Origin: Chlorops oryzae
Lineage: Eukaryota > Arthropoda > Insecta > Diptera > Chloropidae
Direction of reading: 5' to 3'
Assembly (NCBI GenBank): GCA_020466095.1
Contig: CM035807.1
Span: 109,576,906-109,640,905, forward strand
DNA: 64,000 nucleotides
Part shown: positions 22,880 to 33,394 of the stretch, one piece after another
How positions within the stretch are numbered: position 1 is the stretch's first letter
Layout: each line of letters opens with the position of its first letter
Notes under the pieces: generated by a model
Told to the model about the DNA's origin: nothing
Databases searched by the model: none
Seen by the model: the letters and a program-made list of their open reading frames with translations, nothing else
Translations under genes and position numbers: made by a program

Positions 22880-23074
22880 CAATGGTTTCAAACTATCGCA
22901 AACAGCGATGGTTTTTGAAGACTATCGATAATTTTGATTCATGGACATTTACATACTTTAGCATTGGAAAGATTCCTAAAAATGCCTTTATTTAGATAAG
23001 GTCGAGAACTGCTCGAAAAATCATCTTTTAATTATCAAAATTATCGATTGTAAAAATGATCGATAATCGAAAAT
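22880..23074 (+). repeat. TATCGATA-rich segment
   Basis: Repeated ATCGATA/ATTATCGAT strings occur here (22922, 23040-23070), as at 32930-33185 and 43484-43925. It continues the composite segment also present at 32930-32985 and runs into the GAT microsatellite. Confidence 0.6.
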
Positions 23075-23925
23075 ATCGATGATGATGGTGAGGTTGGTGA
23101 TATTAATGGTGATGATGATGATCATGGTGATGGTGAGGTTAGTGATGATGCTCGTGGTGATGACGATGGTGATGATGATCATGGTGATGGTGATGTTGGT
23201 GATGATGATGATAATGGTGATGGTAATGGTGATGATGATGGTAATGGTGATGATGTTGTTGATGATGATGATGGTGAGGTTTTTGGTGATGGTGGGGTTG
23301 GTGATGATGATGGTGATAATGGTGTAATGATGATGATGATGATTGTTGGTTATGATGATGGTGTTAATATTGTTGATGTTGTTGTTGATGGTGGTGAGAT
23401 TGTTGATGGTGATGATAATGATGATGGTGGTGATGAAGATGATGATGGTGATGATGATGGTGATGATGATGATGATGATGATGGTGATGATGGTGATGAT
23501 GATGATGGTGAGGTTGGTGGTGATGGTGGGGTTGATGATGATGATGGTGAGGTTGGTGAAGGTGATTATGATGGTGAGGTTGGTTATGATGATGGTGCTG
23601 AAGGTGTTGACGGTGTTAATGTTGTTGATGGTGGTGATATTGTTGATGGTGATGATAATGATGTGATGGTGATGATGGTGGTGATGATGATGATTATGAT
23701 GGTGTTGATGATTATGATGGTGGTGAGGTTGGTGATGATGGTAAGGTTGGTGATGATGATGATTATGGTGATGATGATGGTAAGGTTGGTGATGATGATG
23801 ATGGTGTTGACGGCGATGATGTTGTTGATGGTGATGATGATTATGAGGTGTTGATGATTATGATGAGGGTGAGGTTGGTGATGATGATGGTGGTGGTGTG
23901 GTTGGTGATGATGGTGATGGTGTTC
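23075..23925 (+). repeat. GAT/GGT trinucleotide-type microsatellite, about 850 bp
   Basis: Nearly pure GATGATGGTGAT-type sequence with GATGGTGAG and TTGTTGATG variants. The three overlapping Met/Val- and Asp/Gly-rich open frames (23079-23854) arise from the repeat alone and are not genes. Confidence 0.95.
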
Positions 23926-24412
23926 AAATTTGAAAATATACCTTCCGACAGTTCTCCAGCTCTACTGAGATGACTGAGAATTTCTTCAATTCATTGCTTT
24001 ATATACGTTTCTGAAATCATGAATTCAGTGAGAATTGTAGGAATTTTTTGAAAAAAATTACCATTTCTCGGGGAAGTTTTGCATTTAGAGGGAAATAATG
24101 ATTGGAAATTTGTTTTCAACACCAATACCATCAAAGGGCACTATGAGCGTATTCAGAGGGTGCTTTTGGGGGTTCAAGCCCCCTCGGAAAGTGGGGAATT
24201 ACAAAGGGGATTGAGAAAATGATCTCGGTGGATAGTTTTGTTATGACTTAAACCTCTTCCGAAGTACAGTTAAGTCGAAGACGAACAAAGAGAACAAAAG
24301 ATGTGATATTGTCATCAGCCTGAAGTCTTCTTCTGCATATCCCATGTCCCTCCGAACCGCACCATGGCTTGTTTTAAATCAGCCATCGAACTTAACGAGC
24401 CATATATTTAAG
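23926..24412. other. Intergenic region
   Basis: No gene, inverted-repeat pair or strong repeat was recognised between the microsatellite and the hAT-like element. Confidence 0.4.
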
Positions 24413-25027
24413 CAGTGTTGCCAACTCAGCGCTTTTCGCGCTAGATCTAGCGCTTTTGGAAGGCCCGCGGCGCGAAAACTTCTTTTTAGCGCTAACCTAT
24501 TTTGGCGCGAAATCTAACGCTTTTTCGTTGCGTTGTTCATTAAAGTTTTCAAAGTAGTTTTTCCTTTAATTTTTAACATTGTAATAACGTAAGCCAAGTA
24601 TTGCTTCCTAACACAACAGCTGTAAGATGAACCAATGATGAATCTGGCAGCTTTAATTTTGTGATTGCGTTAAGACTAGAGAAACATTGTGCGTGACTAT
24701 TTTTTGATATAGAATGGCATATGGGAAAGAAAGAGATGTTTGTTCGGTGCCTTAGTCGCATCGTTTCTAATCTCAACGCAGACTTGTAAGAATCATATTT
24801 AATCATTTGTTTTATAATATATATTCAAAGAAAAAATATCAAAATATACTATGATCTTTTTAGAAAAACAACACGTTCCCATCCAAAAACGTTTCTTTTG
24901 GTTGATTTAGCGGTTTTTGAAATTAGAAATTGGGAATCATTAGTGGTACTCATGCAGCTTCGCAAATGCCTTCGCAACTTTTCAAAACTAATCAGCGCTT
25001 TTTCCATCTGAGGGGTTGGCAACACTG
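24413..25027. mobile_element. Complete AGCGC-rich hAT-like MITE
   Basis: 615 bp with inverted ends CAGTGTTGCCAAC and GTTGGCAACACTG. Just inside are AGCGCTTTTCGCGCTAGATC-type palindromes at the left and CAGCGCTTTTTCC at the right. CAGTG ends fit the hAT superfamily. No clean 8-bp duplication is visible (flanks TATTTAAG and ATTATCAA), so the insertion is old or its site has changed. The 24573-24806 frame lies within it. It is the reference for the fragments at 12238, 18495, 20625 and 32172. Confidence 0.75.
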
Positions 25028-25170
25028 ATTATCAAGTTTTGTTGATTTTTCGATGGGTAGTAGAAGGGATGGGCCATATTCGCAAAAGAATCGACTTAAA
25101 GCATTATCGATATTTATTTATCGCAAAAATATATCGATCTATCGACTGACTCTATTCTGCATTATAGTTT

Positions 25171-26431
25171 TTATACCCAGCGTAAGCGGGTATATTAGTT
25201 TTGTGCGAATCTTGTAACAGGGAGAACTAAGCTCCGGAGATATAGAAAAATATACATAGAAATGATCAGGATCAAAAACTGAATCGATTTAGACATGTCC
25301 GTCTGTCCGTCCGTCCGTGGTCGGATCTCCTCCGAAACGGCTGAACCAATGAAGTCGAAATTTGGCACACATGTATATCGGGGTCCGAGTATGATCCTAA
25401 GTAAAAATGGGAGACATCCGCCCACTGCCACGCCCACAAATGAATATAATGTGTTTTCAGTAAAATGCTTGTAACTTGCGAACCACTCAACACATTCCAT
25501 TGATATTTGGTGTACTGGTAAACTACGAAAAGGGACATATCCTGGCAAAAAATGGACGCCGCCCTCCGTGAGCCACGCCCACAAATAAGGGCTTATCGTA
25601 ACTTGTGAAGTTAAAGGCGTAGAAGGTTCAAATTTGCAGCATAGGTTGACCAAGGCAAATGAAAGGTATAGGAAAAAATTTATATGGCCCGCCCACTTCC
25701 ACGCCCACAAATGGAGATTTTTCGTAACTTCCGAATTAATAGGCGTAGACGCTTCAATTTCGCAACATAGGTTGACCAAGGCAAACGAAAGGTGAAGGGA
25801 AAAAATGTAACTGGCCCACCTACTGCCACGCCCACAAATGAAGATTTTTCGTAACTTCCGAAGTAAAAGGCGTAGAAGCTTGAAATTCGCAACATAGGTT
25901 CACCAAGGCGAATGAAAGGTGTAGGAAAAAAATTTTGTGGCCCGCCCACTGCCACGCCCACAAATAAAGATTTTTCGTAACTTCCGAAGTAAAAGGCGTA
26001 GAAGCTTCGAATTCGCAACATAGGTTCACCAAGGCAAATGAAAGTTGTAGGTAAAAATTTTATGTGGCCCGCCCACTGCCACGCCCACAAATGAAGATTT
26101 TTCGTAACTTCCGAAGTAAAAGGCGTAGAAGCTTCAAATTCGCAACATAGGTTCACCAAGGCGAATGAAAGGTGTAGGTAAAAATTTTATGTGGCCCGCA
26201 CACTGCCACGCCCACAAATGAAGATTTTTCGTAACTTCCGAAGTAAAAGGCGTAGAAGCTTCAAATTCGCAACATAGGTTCACCAAGGCGAATGAAGGGT
26301 GTAGGGAAATAATTTATGTGGCCCTCCCACTGCCACGCCCACAAATAGAGAACAAAAACATAGTGCACTCATAATGTCGGGACGCTGGGTATTTTCAAGT
26401 CGGGCTTGACCGACTTTAGCTTTCTTACTTG
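25171..26431 (-). mobile_element. Helitron-like (DINE-type) element with 127-bp tandem array
   Basis: It opens with TATACCCAGCGTAAGCGGGTATA and a GTCY-repeat core (GTCCGTCTGTCCGTCCGT, about 25296), both as in Drosophila DINE-1/mini-me elements. It closes with a hairpin (AGTCGG...CCGACT) and TTTAGCTTTCTTACTTG near 26395-26431. Between lie about seven tandem copies of a 125-128-bp unit, marked by GCCACGCCCACAAAT at about 25572, 25698, 25826, 25951, 26078, 26205 and 26332. Minus-strand frames across the array repeat a 42-residue unit; this comes from a unit length near a multiple of three and is not a gene. Confidence 0.75.
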
Positions 26432-26529
26432 TTTTAAATTTTAAATTAAATTTAAATTTGTTTCTTCTATTTATTGGAATCAACTCTTTCTATAGACGGA
26501 GCCAGGAATTAAAGGGTTAATTGCACTAT

Positions 26530-27100
26530 TTGATTAAATAAATCCACAACTCAAAGCGTGAATTGGCCGATTTTTGTCTGGCAGCTCTAAAAAAAGCCAC
26601 CGAAGGTTATGGTATTTTTAGTATTTATTGGCAACATATGGCAAGTTTACTGTCAGTCACGGCTGCCACAGTTGATGTTTGGCGCTGTGGCTGTTTTTTA
26701 TTTTATATAGTTTTTTTTTGGCTTTCATTCGGCAAGAGAAAATTTACTCCACAAGCAGTTCAAAGCGTGCGAACAACGCTCAGGAGCATTGCTACGCCGT
26801 TCAATATGGCTTTAAAAATGAAAAAACTATAACAAAAAATTAGCTATCCGGCCTAGCATATTTAAAAACCTACATATGTATGTACATTAGGGCGTTTCAG
26901 ACATGATTTTTGGCTTAAATCCATTTGCGCGACCTCTAAACCTCGTCGTTGACCATCAGTTGTTGATGGTTGGATGAAATGACGAAGCGATATGGTGGCA
27001 GAGCCTTCGTAAAGCACGGGATGTGGTACTCACTAATACCCCGCTTAGATCACCATCACTTTATTGCATGTGGCCAGTGGCAAAATACCTAAGCGTTAAG
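26530..27100 (+). repeat. Interspersed repeat R1, uninterrupted copy
   Basis: Segments such as GGCAACATATGGCAAGTTTA, GCGTGCGAACAACGCTCAGG, GCCGTTCAATATGGCTTTAA and ACATTAGGGCGTTT recur in the same order at 28900-31660, where two younger elements split them. This copy is therefore the empty site for those insertions. No transposase or RT frame is recognisable. Confidence 0.8.
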
Positions 27101-27840
27101 AGAAACATATCTCTATTCCATAAAAAATTATCGAAATATAAGCAGTTTTACCTGGAAGTTCTATGCTGGATATTGTGACGAATTAGCTCCAATACCATCC
27201 ATGTGGCTTCTTTGCACATTCGGTATCGGTTCAGCTACAGGATGAATTGCGAAATTTCGAGAGTCACTCTCATTTGCATTAAGTGTTAGTTGGAAAACTT
27301 TCAGTAATTGTACAAACAGATTTTGGTACCTATAATAAATTAAATACACAAAAACATCATTTATTTTGTTAATTATACGTGCCGACTAATAAACAAAATT
27401 CTTTGTGTACACTTCTTAAGTTTGAGGCTTTTGTATGTCAAACTAATAAAAATATAATGCGCATCTTGAATGTTTATTGAAATTACTAATAAATAAATTT
27501 AAAAAATTAATCTCTTAACGCTTAAAGCATAAGGGAACATCAAGGGTGTTCACTGGGGATTGGTTATCGGGTTATGTGGTAAAAAATTAGAAATTACGGT
27601 AAAAACATATTAAAGGCTGAGTGAATGATTAAGCCACTTTGAGTCAAAACTAACTGAATTTTAAGACATAAGATAAAATTAAAAAAAAAAAAGAAAAGAT
27701 AAGCAAACTACGTTCAATTAATCCGGTGACTTTTTGTTTTCTCAGTTAATAAAAAACTAAACCAAGATAAACCCATATATCTGAAGCTAAGAGCATCTGA
27801 TATGAGTTTGTTTTCGTTGCAATTTTTGGAATTTTTCACA
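27101..27840. promoter_or_regulatory. Upstream region of the defensin-like gene
   Basis: No other gene is seen. A GATA-factor-type site (AAGATAAGC, about 27697) and a partial kappaB-like string (GGGGATTGGTT, 27555) lie upstream of the TATA box at 27841-27846. Both are common in fly immune promoters; the kappaB match is imperfect, so immune control is only suggested. Confidence 0.35.
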
Positions 27841-27846
27841 TATAAA
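27841..27846 (+). promoter_or_regulatory. TATA box of the defensin-like gene
   Basis: TATAAA lies 54 bp before the start codon, with a TCATT-type initiator about 28 bp downstream (27869). This leaves a short leader ending CCACC-ATG. Confidence 0.65.
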
Positions 27847-27899
27847 GAAGAAGCCTCCCATCGAAGTCTCATTCCAAAGTATCACATTAACTATCCACC

Positions 27900-28085
27900 A
27901 TGAAGTTCTTCACTTTCTTCGCTCTATTTTTGGTTCTATGCGCTTTCGGTTTCTCCGAAGCTGTAAAGTGCAATACGTCAGGAAGCGCCGCTAGTATTGC
28001 AAGGGCCTGCAAAACTTACTGCGAAAATTACCAGGGAAAATCTGAAGGAAAGTGCGACTCAGACGGCGATTGCATATGCTCATAA
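27900..28085 (+). CDS. Secreted defensin-like cysteine-rich peptide
   Basis: A single-exon 61-residue precursor. The signal peptide covers residues 1-21 (hydrophobic FFALFLVLCAFGF) and the mature peptide is about 40 residues. Its six cysteines (24, 37, 41, 52, 58, 60) follow C-x12-C-x3-C-x10-C-x5-C-x1-C. This is the CS-alpha-beta spacing of insect defensins, with the G-x-C element (G50-K51-C52). Such peptides are usually released from fat body or epithelia and damage bacterial membranes. Odd points: there is no dibasic-cleaved propeptide, and mature charge is near neutral, unlike typical cationic defensins. The start context CACC-ATG is good. A TATA box lies upstream and AATAAA at about 28134. 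It stands alone among repeats. It could instead be a seminal or other secreted CS-alpha-beta peptide. Confidence 0.82.
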   Translation: MKFFTFFALFLVLCAFGFSEAVKCNTSGSAASIARACKTYCENYQGKSEGKCDSDGDCICS

Positions 28086-28374
28086 ATTAATTGGAAAAAT
28101 GTGTAAAGGAAAATATCTACAAAAAGTTTCCCAATAAAATTTTTATGTTTTTCTCCTGAAGTTTCTTTGAAGTTGTTTTATTTCGTCTCAAGTCTCGTCT
28201 CGTTTTATCTCACCTGGTCTGAAATTGTTTAGTGTGGTAAATGGAGTTAAGGTGTTTCAATTATAGCACTACGCAATACATAAATTGAACACAAAACTTT
28301 GACGCCATTTCCTGAAAGTACTCGGTGAATATAGCAACTCCTCATACTTGGTTTAGTCAGATTGTCTAAATTTC

Positions 28375-28800
28375 TTTTTTAAATCGATCTCAAAAAGTGG
28401 GGCCGAGAAGTAAGTTGCGCACTTACTTATGGCTATATTTCGTAACGAGTTCAATATTTCTCTTTCCTATCTATGACAAAGTTCTAGCCATGGACTCGAA
28501 CAAAATAGTTGTAGAACAAATTGATAAAAAAAAACTACATTTAATTGGTACAAATTGCAAAAATCTGCAAAACTTTACGATTTTTTCACCTCTTTTTAAC
28601 TTTTGTGGCCCATAGTTCACATACCAATAGGAATATTTTGGAATTTTTTATTTAAATATAGAAAAATTATTACTAAACAACTTTTTGAAGTACACGAATT
28701 GCATCTGAGCGCTCCTTAATACACAAAAATCTGTCACAAAAATCTCAAAACGGCCCCAAAATCGAACATTTGCGAAATGATTCAATGTAATTTAGAATTT
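28375..28800 (+). repeat. Interspersed repeat R2, copy 1
   Basis: A stretch beginning AAATCGATCTCAAAAAGTGG and containing GCACTTACTTATGGCTATA and TGGCCCATAGTTC recurs, diverged, at 52297-52640. The frame at 28397-28615 lies in it and lacks support as a gene. Confidence 0.65.
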
Positions 28801-29477
28801 GAGTGTATATTTAATACCCTAAACAGATAACACCATTAATGAAAATCAACGGCTTAAATTTGCATTATGTCGTGCATTTGACTTGAATTTGATTAAATAA
28901 ATGCACAACTCAAAGCTTGAATTGGCCGATTTTTGTCTGGCAGCTCTAAGAAAAAGTCCAGCAGGACATTATAGCATACATGAAAAAATCATTAATGCAG
29001 AAGTATTAAAGCATTCATTTGTAAAAAGGCCAATTGGTGATTTTTAAAATGATCTTCTAATGAAAATATCACAGAACCAAGAGATGTTGCAACAGACCCT
29101 TCTTCAAATGAAATTTTCATTTGAAAGAGGGTTGTATACTCCTATTTTGAATGAAGATCCTATGACAAGATATTTTTCAATCGGAGTGCTACAATTCTGA
29201 AAAGTTTTAAAATTTTGTTGTACTTAAGATGTTTTAAGAATTGAAACTCTTAAGTCTTTCCAAAGGCGAAAATGTGTCACAATCACGAAGTGACGAAATA
29301 TGGCAACATATGGCAAGTTTACTGTCAGTCACGGTTGCCACAGTTGATGTTTGGCGCTGTGGCTGTTTTTTATTTTATATGGCTCTTTTTTTGGCTTGCT
29401 TACGGCAAGAGAAAATTTACTCCACAACCAGTTCAAAGCGTGCGAACAACGCTCAGGAGCATTGCTACGCCGTTCAA

Positions 29478-29709
29478 CATATATTACTATATATGTCACT
29501 CTCATAGATTTTGGGCGGGACATTTCGCGCCCGTTAGAAAGAGATGTTACTCGGCAGGCAAAAAAAGAGCGAGAGAGAAATACTTTTGGTGAGTACCTAA
29601 GTGAAAAATGCCCATTTTGGTGGGTACCCAAGACCGTGATGGGTACCCAAGACCGTATTGAAAAGAGCCAAAATAGAAACGGCTCCTGAGTGACATATAT
29701 AGTTATATG
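29478..29709. mobile_element. Complete 232-bp CAT-ended MITE
   Basis: It is flanked by a perfect 8-bp duplication CCGTTCAA (29470-29477, 29710-29717); the empty site with one copy is at about 26798. The ends are CATATATTACTATATATGTC and, inverted, CATATAACTATATATGTCAC. The ends and 8-bp site suit the P or hAT superfamily. Fragments lie at 20704, 32235, 43932 and 45509. Confidence 0.85.
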
Positions 29710-29796
29710 CCGTTCAATATGGCTTTAAAAACGAAAAATATATAACAAAAAATTAGCTATCCGGCCTAGCATACTCGTATTCAAAAACCTACATAT

Positions 29797-31426
29797 GGGC
29801 AATTCCATTTGTTGGTACGTTACACTTTTTTTAATTTTGGGCACATAACTTCTTAAGTTTTTAAAACACGATGTAGAGCTTTTCCAGTAAATAAAGATAG
29901 GCATGAGTTCTACAAAATACAATATTTAGTTTTGAAAAAAGTCCATGGGGCATCCTGGTAATGCTGATTAAAAGGCGTTGGTACGTTACAAATTTTTCTA
30001 GCTGTTTTGAGAGAGCGGCAGATATTGTGAAAACTCTGCTCTCCTACTGAATGTAGTTTTACAAAATTTTTATGAATTATGTAAAAAAGCTTACTTTCGA
30101 TGATTTGCATTAAAAAACCCAAGAAATATGTGTTGATAAATTTAAAAAAATATTATACGCCTGTTGGTACGTTACGTTGGTATGTTACATAAAAATTTTT
30201 GAAATCGAACTGTCATAGAGATATCAAAGTAAAAAAAATTTTTACAAAAGATTTGACCTAAATCTATAAAATTAACCTTCTGAATAGTATAGAAGCTTTT
30301 TATGCCCGGCAGACTTTGTGTGCCGGGAATACTATATTTTTGCATCTGTTTGAAACACCCAGGTGTTTCATCAAATGAGGGTACCTCCTGCTCATCAAGT
30401 AAAAAAATGAGGCGTGATCGTTTATCCTTTAAAACTGTGTATGTCCAAAACAGGGTTGGATCGACGGTGGCTATATCGGGTTTGCACCCCCCTTTGGGAA
30501 ATTTTGATGGTTTGGATGGTTTGTGCGTATCAAAGACTTCTATCCAACAAATATAAAAAATCAGGTGTGTGATTGGATTCCCGGGAATTCATTTCCCCGG
30601 GAAATTGAAATAAATACTCGGGAATTTAAATATGTTCGAAATTTTTTAATTCGAAAATTTTATCGTATAGCCGCTCTTTTGTTTTTGACAATGTCATTTC
30701 TTTTAAAAATTTCCATACATTCTTCAAAATATTGGAGGAACGAAATTCCTTTCCCCAAAATTTGGGGAAAGGGAATCCAATCACATGCCCGAATAAAAAA
30801 TTTACATACTAACTTTCAAGTTACATAGATCATTAGCACATTTGAACTGCGACCTTTTTTTGTACCATTGTCAAGGCTAACAATCATGAAAGCGTTGCGT
30901 ACGTTACAGGTTTTTAATGCTATTAAAATTAACCACTACAACTTTCAATTTTATTAACGTATTCTTTGAACAATTTCGAATACTTAGAGGAAAAAATAAA
31001 GAGCATTTATTTTATCGAGATGCTTTACTTTGACACTAACTTTGTTGCATTTAGCGTTGGTATGTTACACAAACTTTGCGCAAATGCAACACTGCACGAA
31101 GTCCTTAAATTATACTTTTCGTACTTTTGCCAGCTTAATCTAAAGCTCTTGATTGTTAACCATAATTGGGCTTAGTTATATATCGAAAAATATATACATG
31201 TTTTATTTGCTGACCTTGGGAAAATTTTCGACGTTTGACATTTTTCTTCGAATAATATTTCAGCTTTTCACAAAACACGCGTGTCCACTTGCGAAAAAAG
31301 GATGCACTATTTGAATTTGACAGCAACGTATAGATTACATATCTGTTCAACTATTATTGATATTTTTTTCCAACTTTAATCGAAAAAAATTTTTTTTTCT
31401 TCTCATCGATTTCTGTGGAATTGCTC
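29797..31426. mobile_element. 1.63-kb inserted element with repeated GTTGGTACGTTAC motifs
   Basis: It interrupts repeat R1 at ACATATG. The ends are GGGCAATTCCA and, inverted, GAGCAATTCCA. The duplication is ATAT or CATATG depending on where the end is placed. The motif GTTGGTACGTTAC or close variants recurs at about 29812, 29977, 30164, 30175 (TATGTTAC) and 31055. A further short inverted-repeat element (30566-30787) sits inside. No protein family is recognisable. Confidence 0.65.
30566..30787. mobile_element. Short inverted-repeat element nested in the 1.63-kb element
   Basis: The ends TGTGATTGGATTCCC and GGGAATCCAATCACA are perfect inverted repeats. Inside, CCCGGGAATTCATTTCCCC and CCCAAAATTTGGGG are further palindromic arms. 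About 220 bp, no coding content. Confidence 0.65.
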
Positions 31427-31660
31427 ATATGTATGTACATTAGGGCGTTTTGGACGTGATTTTTGGCTTAAATGCATTTGCGCGACCTCTAAACCTCGTC
31501 GTTGACCATTGGTTGTTGATGGTTGGATGAAATGACGAAGCGATATGGTGGCAGAGCCTTCGTACAGCACGGGATGTGGTACTCACTAATACCCCGCTTA
31601 GATCGCCATCACTTCTTTGCATGCAACCAGTGGCAAAATATCTACACTGAGAGAACGTAA

Positions 31661-31891
31661 CCATGATTTTTTTCAAGAGCTCATTGTTATTCACAGTCCT
31701 TTTGATTTTCGAGCAGAACAAAAATTTCAAAAGAAAAATGGTTGAGTCAAGAACATTTTTGATTGATTTAAAAAGAAGTATGTTTAACTACATTTCTTTT
31801 CGTTCGGTATAATTCTCATTTGGTTTATAAAATAAAACATATAAGATGTATATTCATCTTAAAACTTTTTAAGCATTGCGAAAGCAGTCAC
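31661..31891. other. Non-coding spacer
   Basis: Between repeat R1 and the next MITE; nothing recognisable apart from A/T-rich sequence and the 8-bp site at 31884-31891. Confidence 0.4.
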
Positions 31892-32070
31892 CATATAGAA
31901 CTATAGCTGCAACTTCGTCCAAATTTTGGCGCGTTATGGCATGATTTGGTGAAAAAGTTCAACTGTGGTGAACCACGCCATAAGCCGAGTGTTGTGGTGA
32001 ACCACGTAATAGTAAGTGTGGTGTACCAGGTAATAGCTTTTGGCCGAAGTTGCAGCTATAGTTCTATATG
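31892..32070. mobile_element. 179-bp MITE with perfect 8-bp duplication
   Basis: Terminal inverted repeats of 28-29 bp (CATATAGAACTATAGCTGCA and its complement at 32051-32070) are flanked by GCAGTCAC on both sides (31884-31891, 32071-32078). The interior repeats GTGGTGAACCACG and GTGGTGTACCAGG, which are palindromic. Fits the P or hAT superfamily by site length. Confidence 0.85.
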
Positions 32071-32171
32071 GCAGTCACGATAATGGAGTGACCAAATCGG
32101 ATGAAGTCCATCCGATGGCTATTTTTTGAGGTTACGTTCAGCAGAGGGCTCTGTGGCCATTGGCTTTGAAC

Positions 32172-32985
32172 CAGTGATGCCAAATTAGCGCTTTTCGCGC
32201 TAGATCTAGCGCTTTTGGAAGGCACGCGGCGCGGAAACTTCTTCTCTTTCTATCTGGCACGAAACGTCCCGCGCAATATCTATGAGAGTGACATATATGG
32301 TTATATGCGACGCTAAGAAAATTGGCACACCATAGGTGACCTTACCCTACGTCTCGACATTCAATTTTTCATGGCATACCATCTGTCAAATTTATGTCTT
32401 AAAATTGGCAATATTGCCAGGGTGGGCTTGTTTATGTTATGCCATCGACATATGTGAAATGGCGACGAACAAGCTAATATGCTGCGCACGCGCACTCGAT
32501 GCTTTAAAAAATATTTATGATTTATTAGAAGAAGAAGAAAAAAGGAAAAAGCCAAAGTTTTGGGTGAGCCCGTTTTTAGAAGGACGTGATATGCACAATT
32601 TGGAAACGCATATATTTTGTGGGAAGATAGTGGAGAATTCGAAAATTAACTTTATAATGTCCTATGCACGCCACTCCATTTTTTTTAGTTCTTCACACTT
32701 TGAAATTTTCTGTATAATGATTTTCAGCTGTCAAAAAAGCAAAATGGCGCTCATTGCCAAGTTCATGGCAAGCAATATTGCAAGACATAAATTGCCATCT
32801 TGCGGTCTCCATTGGCAATGACTTTGACAGATGGCATGCCATAAAAAATTGCGTGTCGAGATGCCGGGTTAGATGTCGAGCTGGAGAATAAATCGGTAGC
32901 ACTATCGATACTATCGATGGCTTCAAACTATCGCAAACAGCGATGGTTTTTGAAGACTATCGATAATTTTGATTCATGGACATTT
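32172..32985 (+). repeat. Composite repeat, second copy (reference for 18.5-22.9 kb)
   Basis: Joined blocks run in the same order as at 18495-22960: hAT-like left end (32172-32235), CAT-ended MITE right part (to 32312), GCGACGCTAAGAAAATTGG, GATGTCGAGCTGGAG, ACTATCGATACTATCGATG, then CTATCGCAAACAGCGATGG. The 20821-21830 and 21943-22879 insertions are absent here, while a PIF-type element (32345-32868) is present only here. Confidence 0.8.
32345..32868 (+). mobile_element. Deleted PIF/Harbinger element with transposase N-terminus
   Basis: A 524-bp insertion with TTA on both sides (32342-32344, 32869-32871); the empty site at about 21885 reads GACCTTAGATG. The inverted ends of about 45 bp read CCCTACGTCTCGACATTCAA and, inverted, CCCGGCATCTCGACACGCAA. 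TTA duplications are typical of PIF/Harbinger. The 32336-32821 frame contains KPKFWVSPFLEGRD, which resembles the R/K-x-FWVxPWLxxR start of Harbinger transposases, so a fragment of the transposase gene survives. The catalytic DDE part is gone. Confidence 0.8.
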
Positions 32986-33394
32986 AATTTTGGATTGGAA
33001 AGGTGGTGCTGGCGGTGTCTTGTATATTACTACGTGATATGAAATGTGGAGGGATTATCAAAATTATCGGTTATTGATTTTATCGATTTTCGAAATGATC
33101 GATTATTGATTTATCTATTTATGAAATTATCGATACTTGAAATAATCTACTATTGTATTTATCGATTTTTGAAATTATCGACAAACTTCACTTCACGTCA
33201 TGAAAAATTTACAGAAATTCGCCGAGTCTTATGTCTCCAATTTTATAGACCACATGAGAATTATACATAGGCGCCATGCTAAACTGCATTTGCTATGGTT
33301 AAAAAGTATGAGGCGTTTTAAACTAGTCAATTATTGACCGTCAACTTTTATTTTTATTCGCTTTTAGCTGTGTAGAAAAATTGAAAGAGCATCG
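32986..33394. other. Repeat-rich spacer before the UGT gene
   Basis: It contains ATTATCGATTTTTGAAATT-type strings (33055-33185) and a block ACTTCACGTCATGAAAAATT...CTTATGTCTCCAATTTT that recurs at 44195-44250. GAGGCGTTTTAAACTAGTCA (33310) resembles one end of the AGGCCT family. The frame at 33046-33270 is repeat-derived. Confidence 0.5.

Larger units (their letters stand above)
28895..31660 (+). repeat. Interspersed repeat R1, copy 2, split by two insertions
   Basis: Pieces 28895-28960, 29285-29477, 29718-29796 and 31427-31660 match 26530-27090 in order. The gaps are filled by the 232-bp CAT-ended MITE (29478-29709) and the 1.63-kb element (29797-31426), while 28961-29284 is unmatched. Open frames here on both strands are repeat-derived. 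Confidence 0.75.

Noticed and set aside
23079..23854. Long open frames rich in Met/Val or Asp/Gly
   Set aside because: They are translations of a GAT/GGT microsatellite in different frames; no gene signal.
24405..25036. 8-bp duplication around the complete AGCGC hAT-like element
   Set aside because: Flanks TATTTAAG and ATTATCAA do not match well enough to call one.
25195..26159. Minus-strand frames with a repeated NLCCEFEASTPFTSEVTK unit
   Set aside because: Produced by the 127-bp tandem array of a Helitron-like element; no start, splice or domain evidence.
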